In this document: positions 50,674 to 59,705 of the stretch, piece by piece
Layout: each line of letters begins with the position of its first letter
How positions within the stretch are numbered: position 1 is the stretch's first letter
From: Saccharomonospora marina XMU15
Lineage (GTDB): Bacteria; Actinomycetota; Actinomycetes; Mycobacteriales; Pseudonocardiaceae
DNA length: 64,000 nt
Assembly (NCBI RefSeq): GCF_000244955.1
Contig: NZ_CM001439.1
Span: 5,623,179-5,687,178 of the forward strand
Reading direction: 5' to 3'
Position numbers and translations under genes: made by a program
Notes under the pieces: generated by a model
Databases searched by the model: none
Seen by the model: the letters and a program-made list of their open reading frames with translations, nothing else
Told to the model about the DNA's origin: nothing

Positions 50674-53505
50674 CTACGAGCACTTGCTCCCGTAGTCGAC
50701 CGGGTTGCGCTGGCGGCAGGTCAACTGGCTGTTGACCGCGTTGTCCGGCACGTTCTGGACCCAGCCGTTGTAGACGAGTGGGATGGGCAGCACGCCCATT
50801 CCCCCGAACCCGTCGAACTTGGTGATCTCGCCGTCTGTCTGGGTGTTCTCCTGGGAGTCCAGGACGAACTTGCCCGCGATCTTGGCGTCGGACGGATCAC
50901 CGTCACCGTTCGGATCGGTGTCCACAATGGTCATTGCGTTACTGAACTTGCTCGCGACGTAGGCGTAGTAGCCGCCACCCTTCTTCGCTCCGAAGTTGAT
51001 GCCGTGGCAGCCCGCATCACAGGGCAGGTACTTCACCGTCTCGTCGGTCTTCGGGTCGATCACCGTGATGTTCGACGTCAGGGTGTTCGCCACGAGGACC
51101 GCCGAGTTGTCCGGCGCGACCGGGATCTGGATCGGCAGCCCGCCGAAGGGGCCGGTGCCGCCCTTGACCGGGTCGTAGTTCGCCCACAAATCGATCGACT
51201 TGTAGTGGGTCTTCGTGCCGCCGTCGTCGCACATGTCCTGCGCTGTCAGCGAGATGCACGACACGGTTCCACCAAGGAAGTCCGCCACGTAGGCGGTCTT
51301 GTTCTCGGCGTCCATCCCTACGGCGATCGGCAGCTCGCCCGTTCGCTCCTGCCGCAGTTGCCCGGTCTGCAGGTCGATGATGCTGGAGTTGTAGGTGTTG
51401 ACGTTCGGCGTCATGGTCACCGAGGCGTCACCGGCGGTCCAGAAGCCGTGCGGATGCGCGATCTTCGATCCCGGTTCCTGGGTGGCTAGCCTGCGGTCGA
51501 TCCTGGTCGCTCCCGGGGACAGTTCCATGACCGCCGCCCCGCCGTTGATGGCGACGAGCACCTGGTCGGTGTCCGTTCTCGTCATCACGTGCGAGGGGTC
51601 GGGCCCCACTTCGATCTGCCTGACGAGCTCACCCGACTTTCTGTCGATGACGTTGAGTTGGTCGTCGAACCACTCGGTCTGGTAGATGTACTTCTCGTCC
51701 TTGTCGGTCCACATGTTGTGTGGGTTGTTCATGTCGATTCCGGGCAAGGACACCTTGCGATCGATCGTCCAGGTCTCGGTATTGACCTTGGTCGCGCTTC
51801 CGACCTTGGACTTCTCGGCGTACTCCTCCTTCTGCGTGTCGATCCAGACCTCGCCGACCCCGGGAACCGCGGGCTTCTTGCCAAGGGCGGGCAGGGTCTT
51901 GGGAGTGTCGAACTTCTGCTTTAGGAACAGGTCGAGCACCGGAATGAGCTGCGGCTTGCCTTCCTCGTCGTAGGTGAGGATCGGCACCGGTGGGTAGCTC
52001 GGGTTCCAGAGTTTCTCCTCGGTGTCGCTGAACTGCTGCCAGTTGGACGGCGCGGTGATGTTGAAGAACTTCTGCACCAGTTGCATCACCACGTCCGCGT
52101 TCGAAGGCACGCTCAGGTTCCTGCTGTTGACCCGCAACTTCTTGCCGAAGTCGAGACCGGGCGTGAGCGGGTCGTCGACGACGACCGCACCGAGCATGTA
52201 CGGATGGATCTTGCAGGCGAACGCGTACAGGCCGGGCTCGGTGAGTTGCACGCTCTGCGTGCCGACCCACGCCCCGCCCTGGTCGAACGGGAAGCCCTTC
52301 GCGCCCTCCGGCCAGATCAGGCTCGTCGCGGTGTGTGCGGACTCGGCCGACGGCTTGGCCACGTTGAAGTTCACCGTGACGGGCAGGCTGATGTCGTTGC
52401 TCGCCCACGTGGTCAGGTTCTCGAGCAGGCCTTGCAGCTCGACACCGACCGGAAGATCCTCCAGTGAGACCGGAAGGTCCGCGGGCAGTTCGGACAGCTG
52501 CTCGAGCAACTGGCCGACGAGGTCGTTGACCTGACCGATGCGCGGATCTCCCACCGGCAGGATCTCGTTGACAGCCCCGAGCAGCTTGTCGAGATTCAAC
52601 AGCTGCGCGGGATCGACGCCGAGGTCGCCGAGCCCGCCGACATCGGCGGGAAGCAGCGACTCCAGTTGCGGCATCCCGGTGTTCAGGACGCTGCCGAGGG
52701 AGCCGCCGAGCAGCCCGCCGTCACCGAGCAGCGGCAGGTTGTTCAGGTCCAGCAGCCCCGCCGAACCGAGCAGGCTGCCCAGATTGACCCTCGGCAACTC
52801 CGCCACCGCTAGCGAACGGGTACCGAAAAGGTTGAGATTCGTGTCGAACCATGCCCCGTTGTCGTCGGTAAGGTCGAAACTGATGGGCAGCGGCCCGACG
52901 CCGATGGGCGCACCGCCGGGTCCGCTCGGAACCTCCGGCTCGCCGGTTTGCGTTCCGGTCGGTGAAGAGGTCGGCGATTGCGTCGAACTCGGCGGCTGCG
53001 TTGAGCTCGACGGTGGCTGCGTCGTGCTCGGCGGTGCCGTCGTGGACGACGTCGGTGGCGGTGTCGTTGTCGGTTGAGTTGACGTCGGCGGGGGTGTGCC
53101 GCCCCCGCCGACGCTCACGGTCATGAACATGTCCGGATGAAACCGGCAGGTCAGCCGGTACTCTCCGGGGTTGTTGAACGTGTGGCTGAATGATCCGCCC
53201 GGTGGGATGTCCGGGGAGTTGATCTCGCTGCCGCCGGACTGCACGACACTGTGGACCGAGCCGTCGGTTTCGTTGTTGGTCCACGTGACCGTGTCGCCGG
53301 TGGCGATGCTCAGCGTGCCGGGAACGAACTGGAAATTCCGCTGCTCCACCGTGTGCGTGGCGGCCGAGGCCACCGGGCCGGCGAAGACGACACCCATGGC
53401 ACTGAGCGCGAACACCGTTGTCGCGGCCAGGACACGTGATGCACGTAAGCGGGATTTCCGGTATCTACCGGACGAGAACATGCGCCGCAACTGCGGTGAG
53501 CGCAT
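50674..53505 (-). CDS. Secreted protein with two cupredoxin domains and a beta-propeller
   Basis: 943 residues from the ATG at 53503-53505 (GAAGGGAAG upstream); the longer frame is rejected. After a signal peptide (VLAATTVFALSAMGVVFAG) comes a plastocyanin-like domain with HSVVQSGGSEINSPDIPPGG and the type-1 copper motif CRFHPDM. A Thr/Pro/Ser-rich linker and a unique leucine-rich middle follow. A second cupredoxin-like segment ends in CKIHPYM. A 400-residue YVTN-like propeller (IDRKSGELVRQIEVGPDPSH; HPHGFWTAGDASVTMTPNVN; ANTLTSNITVIDPKTDETVK) completes it. It is the first gene of the copper cluster and may feed electrons or copper to the oxidase. Confidence 0.82.
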   Translation of the reverse strand: MRSPQLRRMFSSGRYRKSRLRASRVLAATTVFALSAMGVVFAGPVASAATHTVEQRNFQFVPGTLSIATGDTVTWTNNETDGSVHSVVQSGGSEINSPDIPPGGSFSHTFNNPGEYRLTCRFHPDMFMTVSVGGGGTPPPTSTQPTTTPPPTSSTTAPPSTTQPPSSSTQPPSSTQSPTSSPTGTQTGEPEVPSGPGGAPIGVGPLPISFDLTDDNGAWFDTNLNLFGTRSLAVAELPRVNLGSLLGSAGLLDLNNLPLLGDGGLLGGSLGSVLNTGMPQLESLLPADVGGLGDLGVDPAQLLNLDKLLGAVNEILPVGDPRIGQVNDLVGQLLEQLSELPADLPVSLEDLPVGVELQGLLENLTTWASNDISLPVTVNFNVAKPSAESAHTATSLIWPEGAKGFPFDQGGAWVGTQSVQLTEPGLYAFACKIHPYMLGAVVVDDPLTPGLDFGKKLRVNSRNLSVPSNADVVMQLVQKFFNITAPSNWQQFSDTEEKLWNPSYPPVPILTYDEEGKPQLIPVLDLFLKQKFDTPKTLPALGKKPAVPGVGEVWIDTQKEEYAEKSKVGSATKVNTETWTIDRKVSLPGIDMNNPHNMWTDKDEKYIYQTEWFDDQLNVIDRKSGELVRQIEVGPDPSHVMTRTDTDQVLVAINGGAAVMELSPGATRIDRRLATQEPGSKIAHPHGFWTAGDASVTMTPNVNTYNSSIIDLQTGQLRQERTGELPIAVGMDAENKTAYVADFLGGTVSCISLTAQDMCDDGGTKTHYKSIDLWANYDPVKGGTGPFGGLPIQIPVAPDNSAVLVANTLTSNITVIDPKTDETVKYLPCDAGCHGINFGAKKGGGYYAYVASKFSNAMTIVDTDPNGDGDPSDAKIAGKFVLDSQENTQTDGEITKFDGFGGMGVLPIPLVYNGWVQNVPDNAVNSQLTCRQRNPVDYGSKCS

Positions 53506-54189
53506 GAGCTTCCCTTCTTCTTGTCGTTGCTGTGCTGTCGGGTGCTGCGCGAATTGCCCAGCACAAAAAGGCGGCCCTCGGCCGCACGGGAAACGCACGA
53601 AACCCTCCCGGACTCGGCAGGCTACGACGGCGAGGTGCAGCCGGCTCTCGCGAGAGTGAACTGTTCGGGGTAGTCGATTCGGCTGTCGGTCGGTGTTCAC
53701 GGAAAGCAAGTGGACTCATTACGGCGAGGATGTGTGTCTTACGCATCGCTCAACCGTTAAGTGCGCGTGACAAGACCTTCCGCGAAGATGTTCTCCGGAA
53801 GTGATCCCGGGGCGTTCGCTCCGGCCCACGGCCGGCGCCCGCAGCTGTTGAAGTTACCCGCCGCCGACCGCTCTCAGCCGTTCCACCAGCGAGTCCGCGC
53901 GTGGGGGCAGGTAACTTGATTGGCCACCCGATGTGGCCCCAGCGCTTGCGGTAGGAGTCCGACCGAACATTCCCCGCAGCCGAAGAACGGGTGCTCATTC
54001 GCTGGCGACCGGCGGTTGTTACGGCGGCGTGAAATGGGCAGGCAATTGATTCCCACAGCCCGTTTCGCGCCTTCTGGTCAACTCGACGGCGACGTGTCAC
54101 TATGTCGTTGTCCGGCTTTTCGCCTCAATTCCAAGGTTCGCACAGCGGCGTTGTCGACACCTGAGAGAACGCCAAGAAAGTGAGAATCC
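53506..54189. other. 684-base divergent intergenic region
   Basis: It lies between the leftward copper cluster and the rightward MmpS-like gene. Open frames here have no recognisable motif. An exact 8-bp inverted repeat, AAGTTACC at 53851-53858 and GGTAACTT at 53910-53917, is the clearest structure and could be a regulator site or stem. No CsoR or CueR operator could be recognised. The promoter of the copper cluster must be in the right-flanking part of 53506. Confidence 0.4.
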
Positions 54190-54693
54190 ATGACACCGGT
54201 CCGCGACGTCGATTCGCCACCGAGCCCGCATCCTCGACCGCAGCCCAAACCCGGCATCGCCAGACGTGTCGTGATGCGCACGTGGTGGATGCCGTGGCTG
54301 CTCGGCTCCGCCGTGCTCGCGGCGGGCACCGTGACCGTGATCCAGGTCGCGGCAGGGCCGCAAGCACCGAAGGACTGGGAAGACGTCCAGCTGCCCAGCA
54401 GTACCCACGAGGTCGTCTACGAGGTGGCGGGTAAGGGCACCTCCCCGGAGATCAAGTTCGTCGTGGACGGCATCGCGGCCACCGAGACCCTCACCGACGT
54501 GGAACTGCCATGGAGCAAGGAGTTCACCCTCGAAGTGGGACCCGGGCTGGGAGTCGTGCAGGTCATGGCCTCCAACACCGGCGAGGCCGACTCCATCTCC
54601 TGCGCCGTCCGCGTCGACGGCAACGTCGTGCACCAGGCGAGCGCACCCGGCGAGTTCTCGGCGGTGTCGTGCTCCTCGGTAATCCGCCCCTGA
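54190..54693 (+). CDS. MmpS-like membrane-anchored protein
   Basis: 167 residues. A Pro-rich cytoplasmic N-terminus is followed by one membrane helix (WMPWLLGSAVLAAGTVTVIQ) and an extracellular beta-domain with VVYEVAGKGTSPEIKFVVDG, ELPWSKEFTLEVGPGLGVVQ and a Cys pair (SISCAVRVDG, AVSCSSVI). That is the MmpS accessory-protein pattern of mycobacteria and relatives, although no MmpL transporter lies beside it. The next secreted protein gene starts 22 bases later. Confidence 0.75.
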   Translation: MTPVRDVDSPPSPHPRPQPKPGIARRVVMRTWWMPWLLGSAVLAAGTVTVIQVAAGPQAPKDWEDVQLPSSTHEVVYEVAGKGTSPEIKFVVDGIAATETLTDVELPWSKEFTLEVGPGLGVVQVMASNTGEADSISCAVRVDGNVVHQASAPGEFSAVSCSSVIRP

Positions 54694-54714
54694 CAGCCTT
54701 TCGAGGAGGAGTCG

Positions 54715-55584
54715 ATGCGTATCCGGCGCTTGCTGGCAGCCGTCACGCTGGCGGTGTCGGCGGTCCTCGGTACCCAGTCGTTGCCGGGCATACCCGCCGC
54801 GGCTGCGATGGCCGCGCCGGGACTACTGATCGCCGACAGTTGCGTCACCACCGTCGGCGGCACGCCGGGGCAGCGGGTGCTGCTGGATCCGGGCGCGCTC
54901 ACCGATCCGATCGCGGACGTGCTGGCAGGGCTTGACCCCCTTGGCACACTCGTGCCCGCGTTCCGGTCCACATGGGACTCCTTGCCACCGATTCCACTCG
55001 GGACCGTTCCCACCGGGGGTACGGTGTTCTCAGGTGCCCACATCGCCGACGCCGCCGTGGGCAGGCTCAGCGAGCTGCCGCTGCTCGGCGGCGTGGTCGA
55101 CGCGCTGACTCCGACCGTGCGCTCCGTGCTCAAACTGACCTGCTCGCTCGTCGTGCGGGACACGACACCGAAGCCCGCGCCGCCGCCGGATTCGTCGCCA
55201 CCCGCGGAACCGGAGCCGGGACCGCCGCCGGACGCACAACCTCCGGACACGCAGCCGCCGGGCGCGGGTCCGCCCGGCGCGGTGCCGCCCCCACAATCCT
55301 CGCCGGAGTACTCGATCACCGACGAACCACCGCGACTCGACGTTCCCGCGATCGGCATTCCACCCGAAGGCATCGCGTTCAACTACGGCGGAAACTCGGT
55401 GCCGCAGTTCGGGATTCTGGGCGCCGACGCCTCGCTGCTGAACTCACCGCGAGCGGCGGGCTCGGCGCAGGCACTACCGGCCGAAAGCGACCCGCTGCGG
55501 CGGCCGCTGCTGCTGGCGGTGCTGCTGCTCGCGCTCGTGGCCACGCAGCTGGTCAGGACCTGGGTGCTGCGGGCACGTCCGTGA
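54715..55584 (+). CDS. Secreted proline-rich protein with C-terminal membrane anchor
   Basis: 289 residues with ribosome site GAGGAG. Signal peptide (LLAAVTLAVSAVLGTQSLPG, then IPAAAAMAA), a globular part with one Cys pair (ADSCVTTVGG and LKLTCSLVV), a 50-residue Pro-rich spacer, and a final hydrophobic helix (LLLAVLLLALVATQLVRTWV) with a basic tail. It would be held on the outer face of the membrane and span the cell wall. No family recognised; probably co-transcribed with the MmpS-like gene. Confidence 0.7.
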   Translation: MRIRRLLAAVTLAVSAVLGTQSLPGIPAAAAMAAPGLLIADSCVTTVGGTPGQRVLLDPGALTDPIADVLAGLDPLGTLVPAFRSTWDSLPPIPLGTVPTGGTVFSGAHIADAAVGRLSELPLLGGVVDALTPTVRSVLKLTCSLVVRDTTPKPAPPPDSSPPAEPEPGPPPDAQPPDTQPPGAGPPGAVPPPQSSPEYSITDEPPRLDVPAIGIPPEGIAFNYGGNSVPQFGILGADASLLNSPRAAGSAQALPAESDPLRRPLLLAVLLLALVATQLVRTWVLRARP

Positions 55585-55619
55585 ACCGGAGCTGCCGCGG
55601 CCCGCTCACGGCAGCCGAC

Positions 55620-56066
55620 TCACAGCAGCCGGGGCACCACGAACCACAACACGGCGAACAGCACGCCGACGAGACCGCCCAGCACGATCATGGCGATCGG
55701 GCCGTAGACCACCTTGCCGATCAACGCCACGGTGAGGGTGACCGCCACGGCCAGGCACGCCAAGCCCGCGATGACCACCTTGTTGCCGACCCGCAGGATG
55801 GCGGTGCGCCTGCCCGCACGGAACAGCAGCCGGTGCCAGACCGCGGGCGCGGTCAGCAGCGCGGTGGCCGAGGCGGTGACCAGCACGGTGACCAGGTGCA
55901 GGCCCTTCTCGAACCCGCTGGCCTGCCGGAACGTGCCGGTGAAGACGACCGCGAGCAGGAAACCGAACAGGATCTGCACACCGGCCTGTGCCACCCGCAA
56001 CTCGCCGAGCAGTTCGTTCACGTTGCGGGCAAGGCGCTTGTGGCGTGGCTCATCGGTGTCGTTCAC
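55620..56066 (-). CDS. DUF6328 membrane protein
   Basis: 148 residues from the GTG at 56064-56066, which overlaps the EamA gene's stop by 4 bases. It begins LARNVNELLGELRVAQAGVQ, then ILFGFLLAVVFTG, the conserved DUF6328 opening, and has four membrane helices. Function unknown. Coupled translation with the EamA transporter suggests a shared role. Confidence 0.8.
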   Translation of the reverse strand: MNDTDEPRHKRLARNVNELLGELRVAQAGVQILFGFLLAVVFTGTFRQASGFEKGLHLVTVLVTASATALLTAPAVWHRLLFRAGRRTAILRVGNKVVIAGLACLAVAVTLTVALIGKVVYGPIAMIVLGGLVGVLFAVLWFVVPRLL

Positions 56067-57007
56067 GGCGACACACCCACCCTTCGCGGCTCGACCACCA
56101 CAGCGGTTTGCCCTCCTCGTTCGTGCCAGCCCAACCCCGTGACGGCGGCGACCACCACGATCAGCCCGATCCACTGGGTGACCGAAAGAGTCGCGCCCAA
56201 CACCGTCACGCTCACCAGGGCTGCCGTCACCGGGAAGGCCAGCTCGGCCAGTGTGGCGCGGGCCGCGGGGGTCGCCCGCATGCCGACGTAGTACAGGCTC
56301 AGTGCGAGCAGCCCGGGAACCAGCGCCAACAACGCCACACCGATCGCGTTGCTCCAACCCACCGCGAACGGGTTCCCCTGCACAGCCACCACAATCGCGG
56401 CGAACGGCAGGCCGATCGAGAACCGCAACGCGGTGACCTCGGCCGGGCGCAGCCTCGCCGAGACCAGCCTGGCGAGCACGGTGCCCGCCGCCCACAGCGC
56501 CGCCGCGCCGAGCGCCAGTAACGCGGTGCGAGCGGCGGCGACCTCGACGTCCAGCGGATCGGCGAATGCCAGCAGCCAGGCACCGAGCAGCGCGGGCAGT
56601 GCGAACAGCAGGTAGCCGCCGCGCAGCCGCTCACCGAGCAGCAGGAAGGCCGCAAGCATGGCGAACAGCGGTTGCAGCTTCTGCAGCACCAGCGGCGTCA
56701 CCGGATCACCGCTTTGGAAGGCCGCGGTGAACAGGGCGGTCGCCAGCGCCGAAGAGCCGCCACCGATCACCACCACGGCGACCCATTCCCGGGGTCCACA
56801 CGCGAGCAGGGCGCGTACCGCCCTCGGCAGCAGCGGCAACAGCACGGCAACGACGAGCAGGTGCTCGGCGAACACCACGGTCGCGGCGGGCAACGCGTCG
56901 GCCAGCGGCAGCCGCAACAATCCGTCCGTGCCCCACAGCGCGGCCGCGACGGCCACCAGCCATGTCCGGTCGGGTCGCGCCGACCCCTCAAGGTGTGCCG
57001 TTGTCAC
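56063..57007 (-). CDS. EamA/DMT family transporter
   Basis: 314 residues from the GTG at 57007 with ten predicted membrane helices in two five-helix repeats. AVAAALWGTDGLLRLPLADA opens the first EamA domain, and AALWAAGTVLARLVSARLRP the second. ATLAELAFPVTAALVSVTVL is typical of the family's C-terminal half. Members export amino acids, purines or other small metabolites; the substrate is not known. Confidence 0.85.
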   Translation of the reverse strand: MTTAHLEGSARPDRTWLVAVAAALWGTDGLLRLPLADALPAATVVFAEHLLVVAVLLPLLPRAVRALLACGPREWVAVVVIGGGSSALATALFTAAFQSGDPVTPLVLQKLQPLFAMLAAFLLLGERLRGGYLLFALPALLGAWLLAFADPLDVEVAAARTALLALGAAALWAAGTVLARLVSARLRPAEVTALRFSIGLPFAAIVVAVQGNPFAVGWSNAIGVALLALVPGLLALSLYYVGMRATPAARATLAELAFPVTAALVSVTVLGATLSVTQWIGLIVVVAAVTGLGWHERGGQTAVVVEPRRVGVSP

Positions 57008-57119
57008 GCGTTCAGGCTACGAGGCCCCACCTGGCGAACAGCCGCGCGTATCAGCCATTGGAATAACTCCACAGAGTGATCCGGTTGCGGACCGTCTCCG
57101 ACTCTGGTTAGCACGACAT

Positions 57120-57707
57120 ATGCGACCCCGAAATCTTCCGACCCTGCTGTTCACCACCGCCGCCGTCTCGGCGGCCGTACTCACCGGCGCGCAGGGCGCC
57201 ATCGCCGCGCCGGAATCCGACGACGCCGAGGTCAGAATCGTCAAGGGCACCTTCGAGGCGTACAGCCTCGATGCGACCGCCGTGACCTACTACCCGACGC
57301 TCGTGCCCCCTGGAGCCGAAGCGGGCGTGGTGTCCGCCTCGCAGTCGATGACCGCAACGGTGACCAAGCTCGCCGTCTCCGGTCTCGTGCCGAACCGGGC
57401 GTACGGAGCGCACGTGCACACCGACCCGTGCGGCCCGACCGGGGCCGACGCGGGCCCGCACTACCAGAACGCGCCGGACCCGAATCCACCGTCGACCGAT
57501 CCCGCCTACGCCAACCCCGACAACGAGATCTGGCTGGACTTCACCACCGACAGCGAGGGCTTTGCGAGCGCGGTGTCCGAGGTGGACTGGGTGTTCCAGG
57601 ACCCGAGGCCGAGGTCAGTCGTGATCCACGAGCGGCACACCTCGACCGGTGCGGGAGTGGCAGGCGAGGCCGGTGCGAGGCTGGCCTGCGTCAACGTCAA
57701 CTTCTGA
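57120..57707 (+). CDS. Secreted Cu-only-type superoxide dismutase
   Basis: 195 residues from the ATG at 57120; a longer open frame runs antisense to the transporter and is rejected. A signal peptide (LLFTTAAVSAAVLTGAQGAI) is followed by an SOD_Cu fold. It keeps copper ligands GAHVHTDPCG (HxH), GPHYQNAP and SVVIHERH, the disulfide cysteines (DPCG, RLAC) and the active-site Arg in GARLAC. The zinc-loop His/Asp ligands and the electrostatic loop found in SodC are missing, so it resembles Cu-only SODs. Export places it in the wall, near copper from the cluster to the left. Confidence 0.72.
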   Translation: MRPRNLPTLLFTTAAVSAAVLTGAQGAIAAPESDDAEVRIVKGTFEAYSLDATAVTYYPTLVPPGAEAGVVSASQSMTATVTKLAVSGLVPNRAYGAHVHTDPCGPTGADAGPHYQNAPDPNPPSTDPAYANPDNEIWLDFTTDSEGFASAVSEVDWVFQDPRPRSVVIHERHTSTGAGVAGEAGARLACVNVNF

Positions 57708-57713
57708 GCTGCG

Positions 57714-58100
57714 CTACTCGGCCGAGGCGGCGTCGTAGCGGGCCCTCGCGCGCGCGATGTCGGGGCGGTGCCGCTCGGCCCAGTCGACGAGCGAGAGCAG
57801 GGTCTGGCGCAACTCCCGAGCCATGTCGGTGAGTTCGTACTCGACTTTGGGTGGCACGGTCGGGTAAACCGTGCGGCGCAGCAGGCCGTCGCGTTCCAGC
57901 TTGCGCAGCGTCAGCGTGAGCATCCGGCGGCTGATGCCCGCGATCGCGCGCTCCAACTCGGTGAACCGCACCGGACCGTGCGCGGCGGCCACGAGTACAC
58001 CGATGCTCCACTTGCCGCCGACGCGGTCGAGCACTTCGGTGACCGGGCACGCCTCGGTCTCGATGACCTGCGCAGGTACACCGGTGTGACTCCGGGACAT
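57714..58100 (-). CDS. HxlR family regulator
   Basis: 128 residues from the ATG at 58098-58100, with AAGGAGG upstream; a start at 58118 is also in frame. The winged helix reads ACPVTEVLDRVGGKWSIGVL, then RFTELERAIAGISRRMLTLT and LRKLERDGLLRRTVYPTVPP, followed by VEYELTDMARELRQTL: the HxlR/MarR-like pattern with the usual cysteine near residue 18. It is divergent to an MFS efflux gene and almost certainly represses it. A thiol-reactive signal is plausible given the Cys. Confidence 0.9.
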   Translation of the reverse strand: MSRSHTGVPAQVIETEACPVTEVLDRVGGKWSIGVLVAAAHGPVRFTELERAIAGISRRMLTLTLRKLERDGLLRRTVYPTVPPKVEYELTDMARELRQTLLSLVDWAERHRPDIARARARYDAASAE

Positions 58101-58153
58101 AGAAGTGCCTCCTTCCACGGAAGGTGATGGTCACACATCATGGTCTCCGTTAC

Positions 58154-58166
58154 AAGTCGTGCACTT
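58154..58166. promoter_or_regulatory. Dyad AAGTCGTGCACTT, likely HxlR operator
   Basis: AAGT and ACTT flank a 5-base centre in the 87-base space between the HxlR gene and the MFS transporter start. AAGTGC and GCACTT also recur as an inverted pair at 58103-58108 and 58161-58166. Its location suits a site for the HxlR regulator; the assignment is inference. Confidence 0.4.
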
Positions 58167-58187
58167 AGAGGCTTTCAGGAGACCGTG

Positions 58188-59612
58188 ATGCTTCACTCCC
58201 GCCGGCTCGCGCTGGCCGTGCTCTGCACGGGCGCACTCATGGCGATCGTCGACGAGACCATCGTGGCCGTCTCACTTCCCGCCATCCAGCGTGACCTCGG
58301 CTTTTCCAAGGCGGGCCTGGCCTGGGTCACCGGCGCCTACCTGATCGCCTTCGCAGGCCTGCTCCTGCTGAGCGGGCGACTGGGCGACCTCGTGGGGCGC
58401 AAACGAGTGTTCCTCTCCGGTCTCGCGGTGTTCACCGTCGCCTCCGCGATGTGCGGCCTGGCATGGAACGCGCAGGCGCTTGTGGTGGCGCGGTTCGCGC
58501 AGGGCGTCGGCGGCGCGGCGTTGACGGCGGTCATCCTCGGCATGATCGTCACGCTGTTCCCACAACCTGCCGACCGAGCAAGAGCGATCGGCGCGTTCAG
58601 CTTCGTGCAGGCATCAGGCGGCACCATCGGCACGCTCGCGGGTGGACTGATCACGCAGGTGGCGAGCTGGCACTGGATCTTCTTCCTCAACGTGCCGATC
58701 GGGATCATCGCCGTGCTCCTCGCCTGCCGGTTGCTAGCCACCGAACCCGGACTCGGCCTCGACAAGGGCGCCGACATCGCGGGTGCGGCACTGGTGACCG
58801 CGTCTCTGATGGCCGGGATCTACACGATCATCCGGGTTGAAGAGGTCGGCTGGGCGTCCGCCCACACCGCGGGCTTCGGGGCGCTGTCGCTGCTGCTGCT
58901 GGCGGCCTTCGTGCTCCGGCAGGTCACCGCGGCAGATCCGTTGCTGACGCCCCGGCTGCTGCGCTCCCGGCCGGTGCTCGGTGCGAACGCCGTGCTGTTC
59001 CTGCTGGTGGCAAGCATGTTCGGGTTCATGTTCGTCACCGTGCTGAACCTGCGTAACGTGCTCGGATTCAGCCCGAGGGACACCGGTTTCGCCGTGGCAC
59101 CCGTGGCGGTCGCGATCGCCGTCGTGTCGCTTTCGGTGGCACCCAGGCTGAACGTGCGGTTCGGCGAACGGCGGGTGTTGCCCGCCGGGCTGGTGGTGAT
59201 CTCAAGCGCGCTCGGACTACTCGGCCTCGCACCCGCCGACGCCGAGTACCCCACCCAGGTGCTACCCGCGCTGCTGCTGCTGGGCATCGGCTTCGGCGCC
59301 GCGATGCCCGCGCTGCTGGCGCTCGGCATGTCCGGTGCCGAGCCGAAGGACTCCGGGTTGGCATCCGGGCTGTTCAACACGACGCAACAACTCGGGGCCG
59401 CGCTCGGCCTGTCGGTGCTGCTCGTGCTCGCGGCGACGAGGGCGGACCGGCTCATGGCGGACGGCGCGACAACGACCGCCGCGCTGCTGGCCGGATACCA
59501 ACTGGTTTATCGCGTCGCGGCGGCGACCGTGCTACTCGCCCTGCTGATCACGGTGACGATGCTGCGCGGCTTCCGACGCCGTACTCGGCAACCCGCCGCC
59601 GCCGCATCATGA
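58188..59612 (+). CDS. MFS multidrug efflux transporter (DHA2/EmrB type)
   Basis: 474 residues from the ATG at 58188 (CAGGAGACC upstream); a GTG/ATG farther up extends the frame to 58140. About fourteen membrane helices. Motif D1/A: AIVDETIVAVSLPAIQRDLG and GRLGDLVGRKRVFLSGL; motif C-like: GGTIGTLAGGLITQVASWHW. These mark the drug:H+ antiporter 2 group. It is controlled by the divergent HxlR gene and would pump out a small hydrophobic toxicant. Confidence 0.88.
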   Translation: MLHSRRLALAVLCTGALMAIVDETIVAVSLPAIQRDLGFSKAGLAWVTGAYLIAFAGLLLLSGRLGDLVGRKRVFLSGLAVFTVASAMCGLAWNAQALVVARFAQGVGGAALTAVILGMIVTLFPQPADRARAIGAFSFVQASGGTIGTLAGGLITQVASWHWIFFLNVPIGIIAVLLACRLLATEPGLGLDKGADIAGAALVTASLMAGIYTIIRVEEVGWASAHTAGFGALSLLLLAAFVLRQVTAADPLLTPRLLRSRPVLGANAVLFLLVASMFGFMFVTVLNLRNVLGFSPRDTGFAVAPVAVAIAVVSLSVAPRLNVRFGERRVLPAGLVVISSALGLLGLAPADAEYPTQVLPALLLLGIGFGAAMPALLALGMSGAEPKDSGLASGLFNTTQQLGAALGLSVLLVLAATRADRLMADGATTTAALLAGYQLVYRVAAATVLLALLITVTMLRGFRRRTRQPAAAAS

Positions 59613-59705
59613 TCCGGCGGTGGCAGGCAAGTTCGACGCGGCCGCGAACAACCTCGGTCCGGCGTCGAGCGTCAGCCGCACGGAGCCTCCTTCGAAGGGA
59701 TCATC

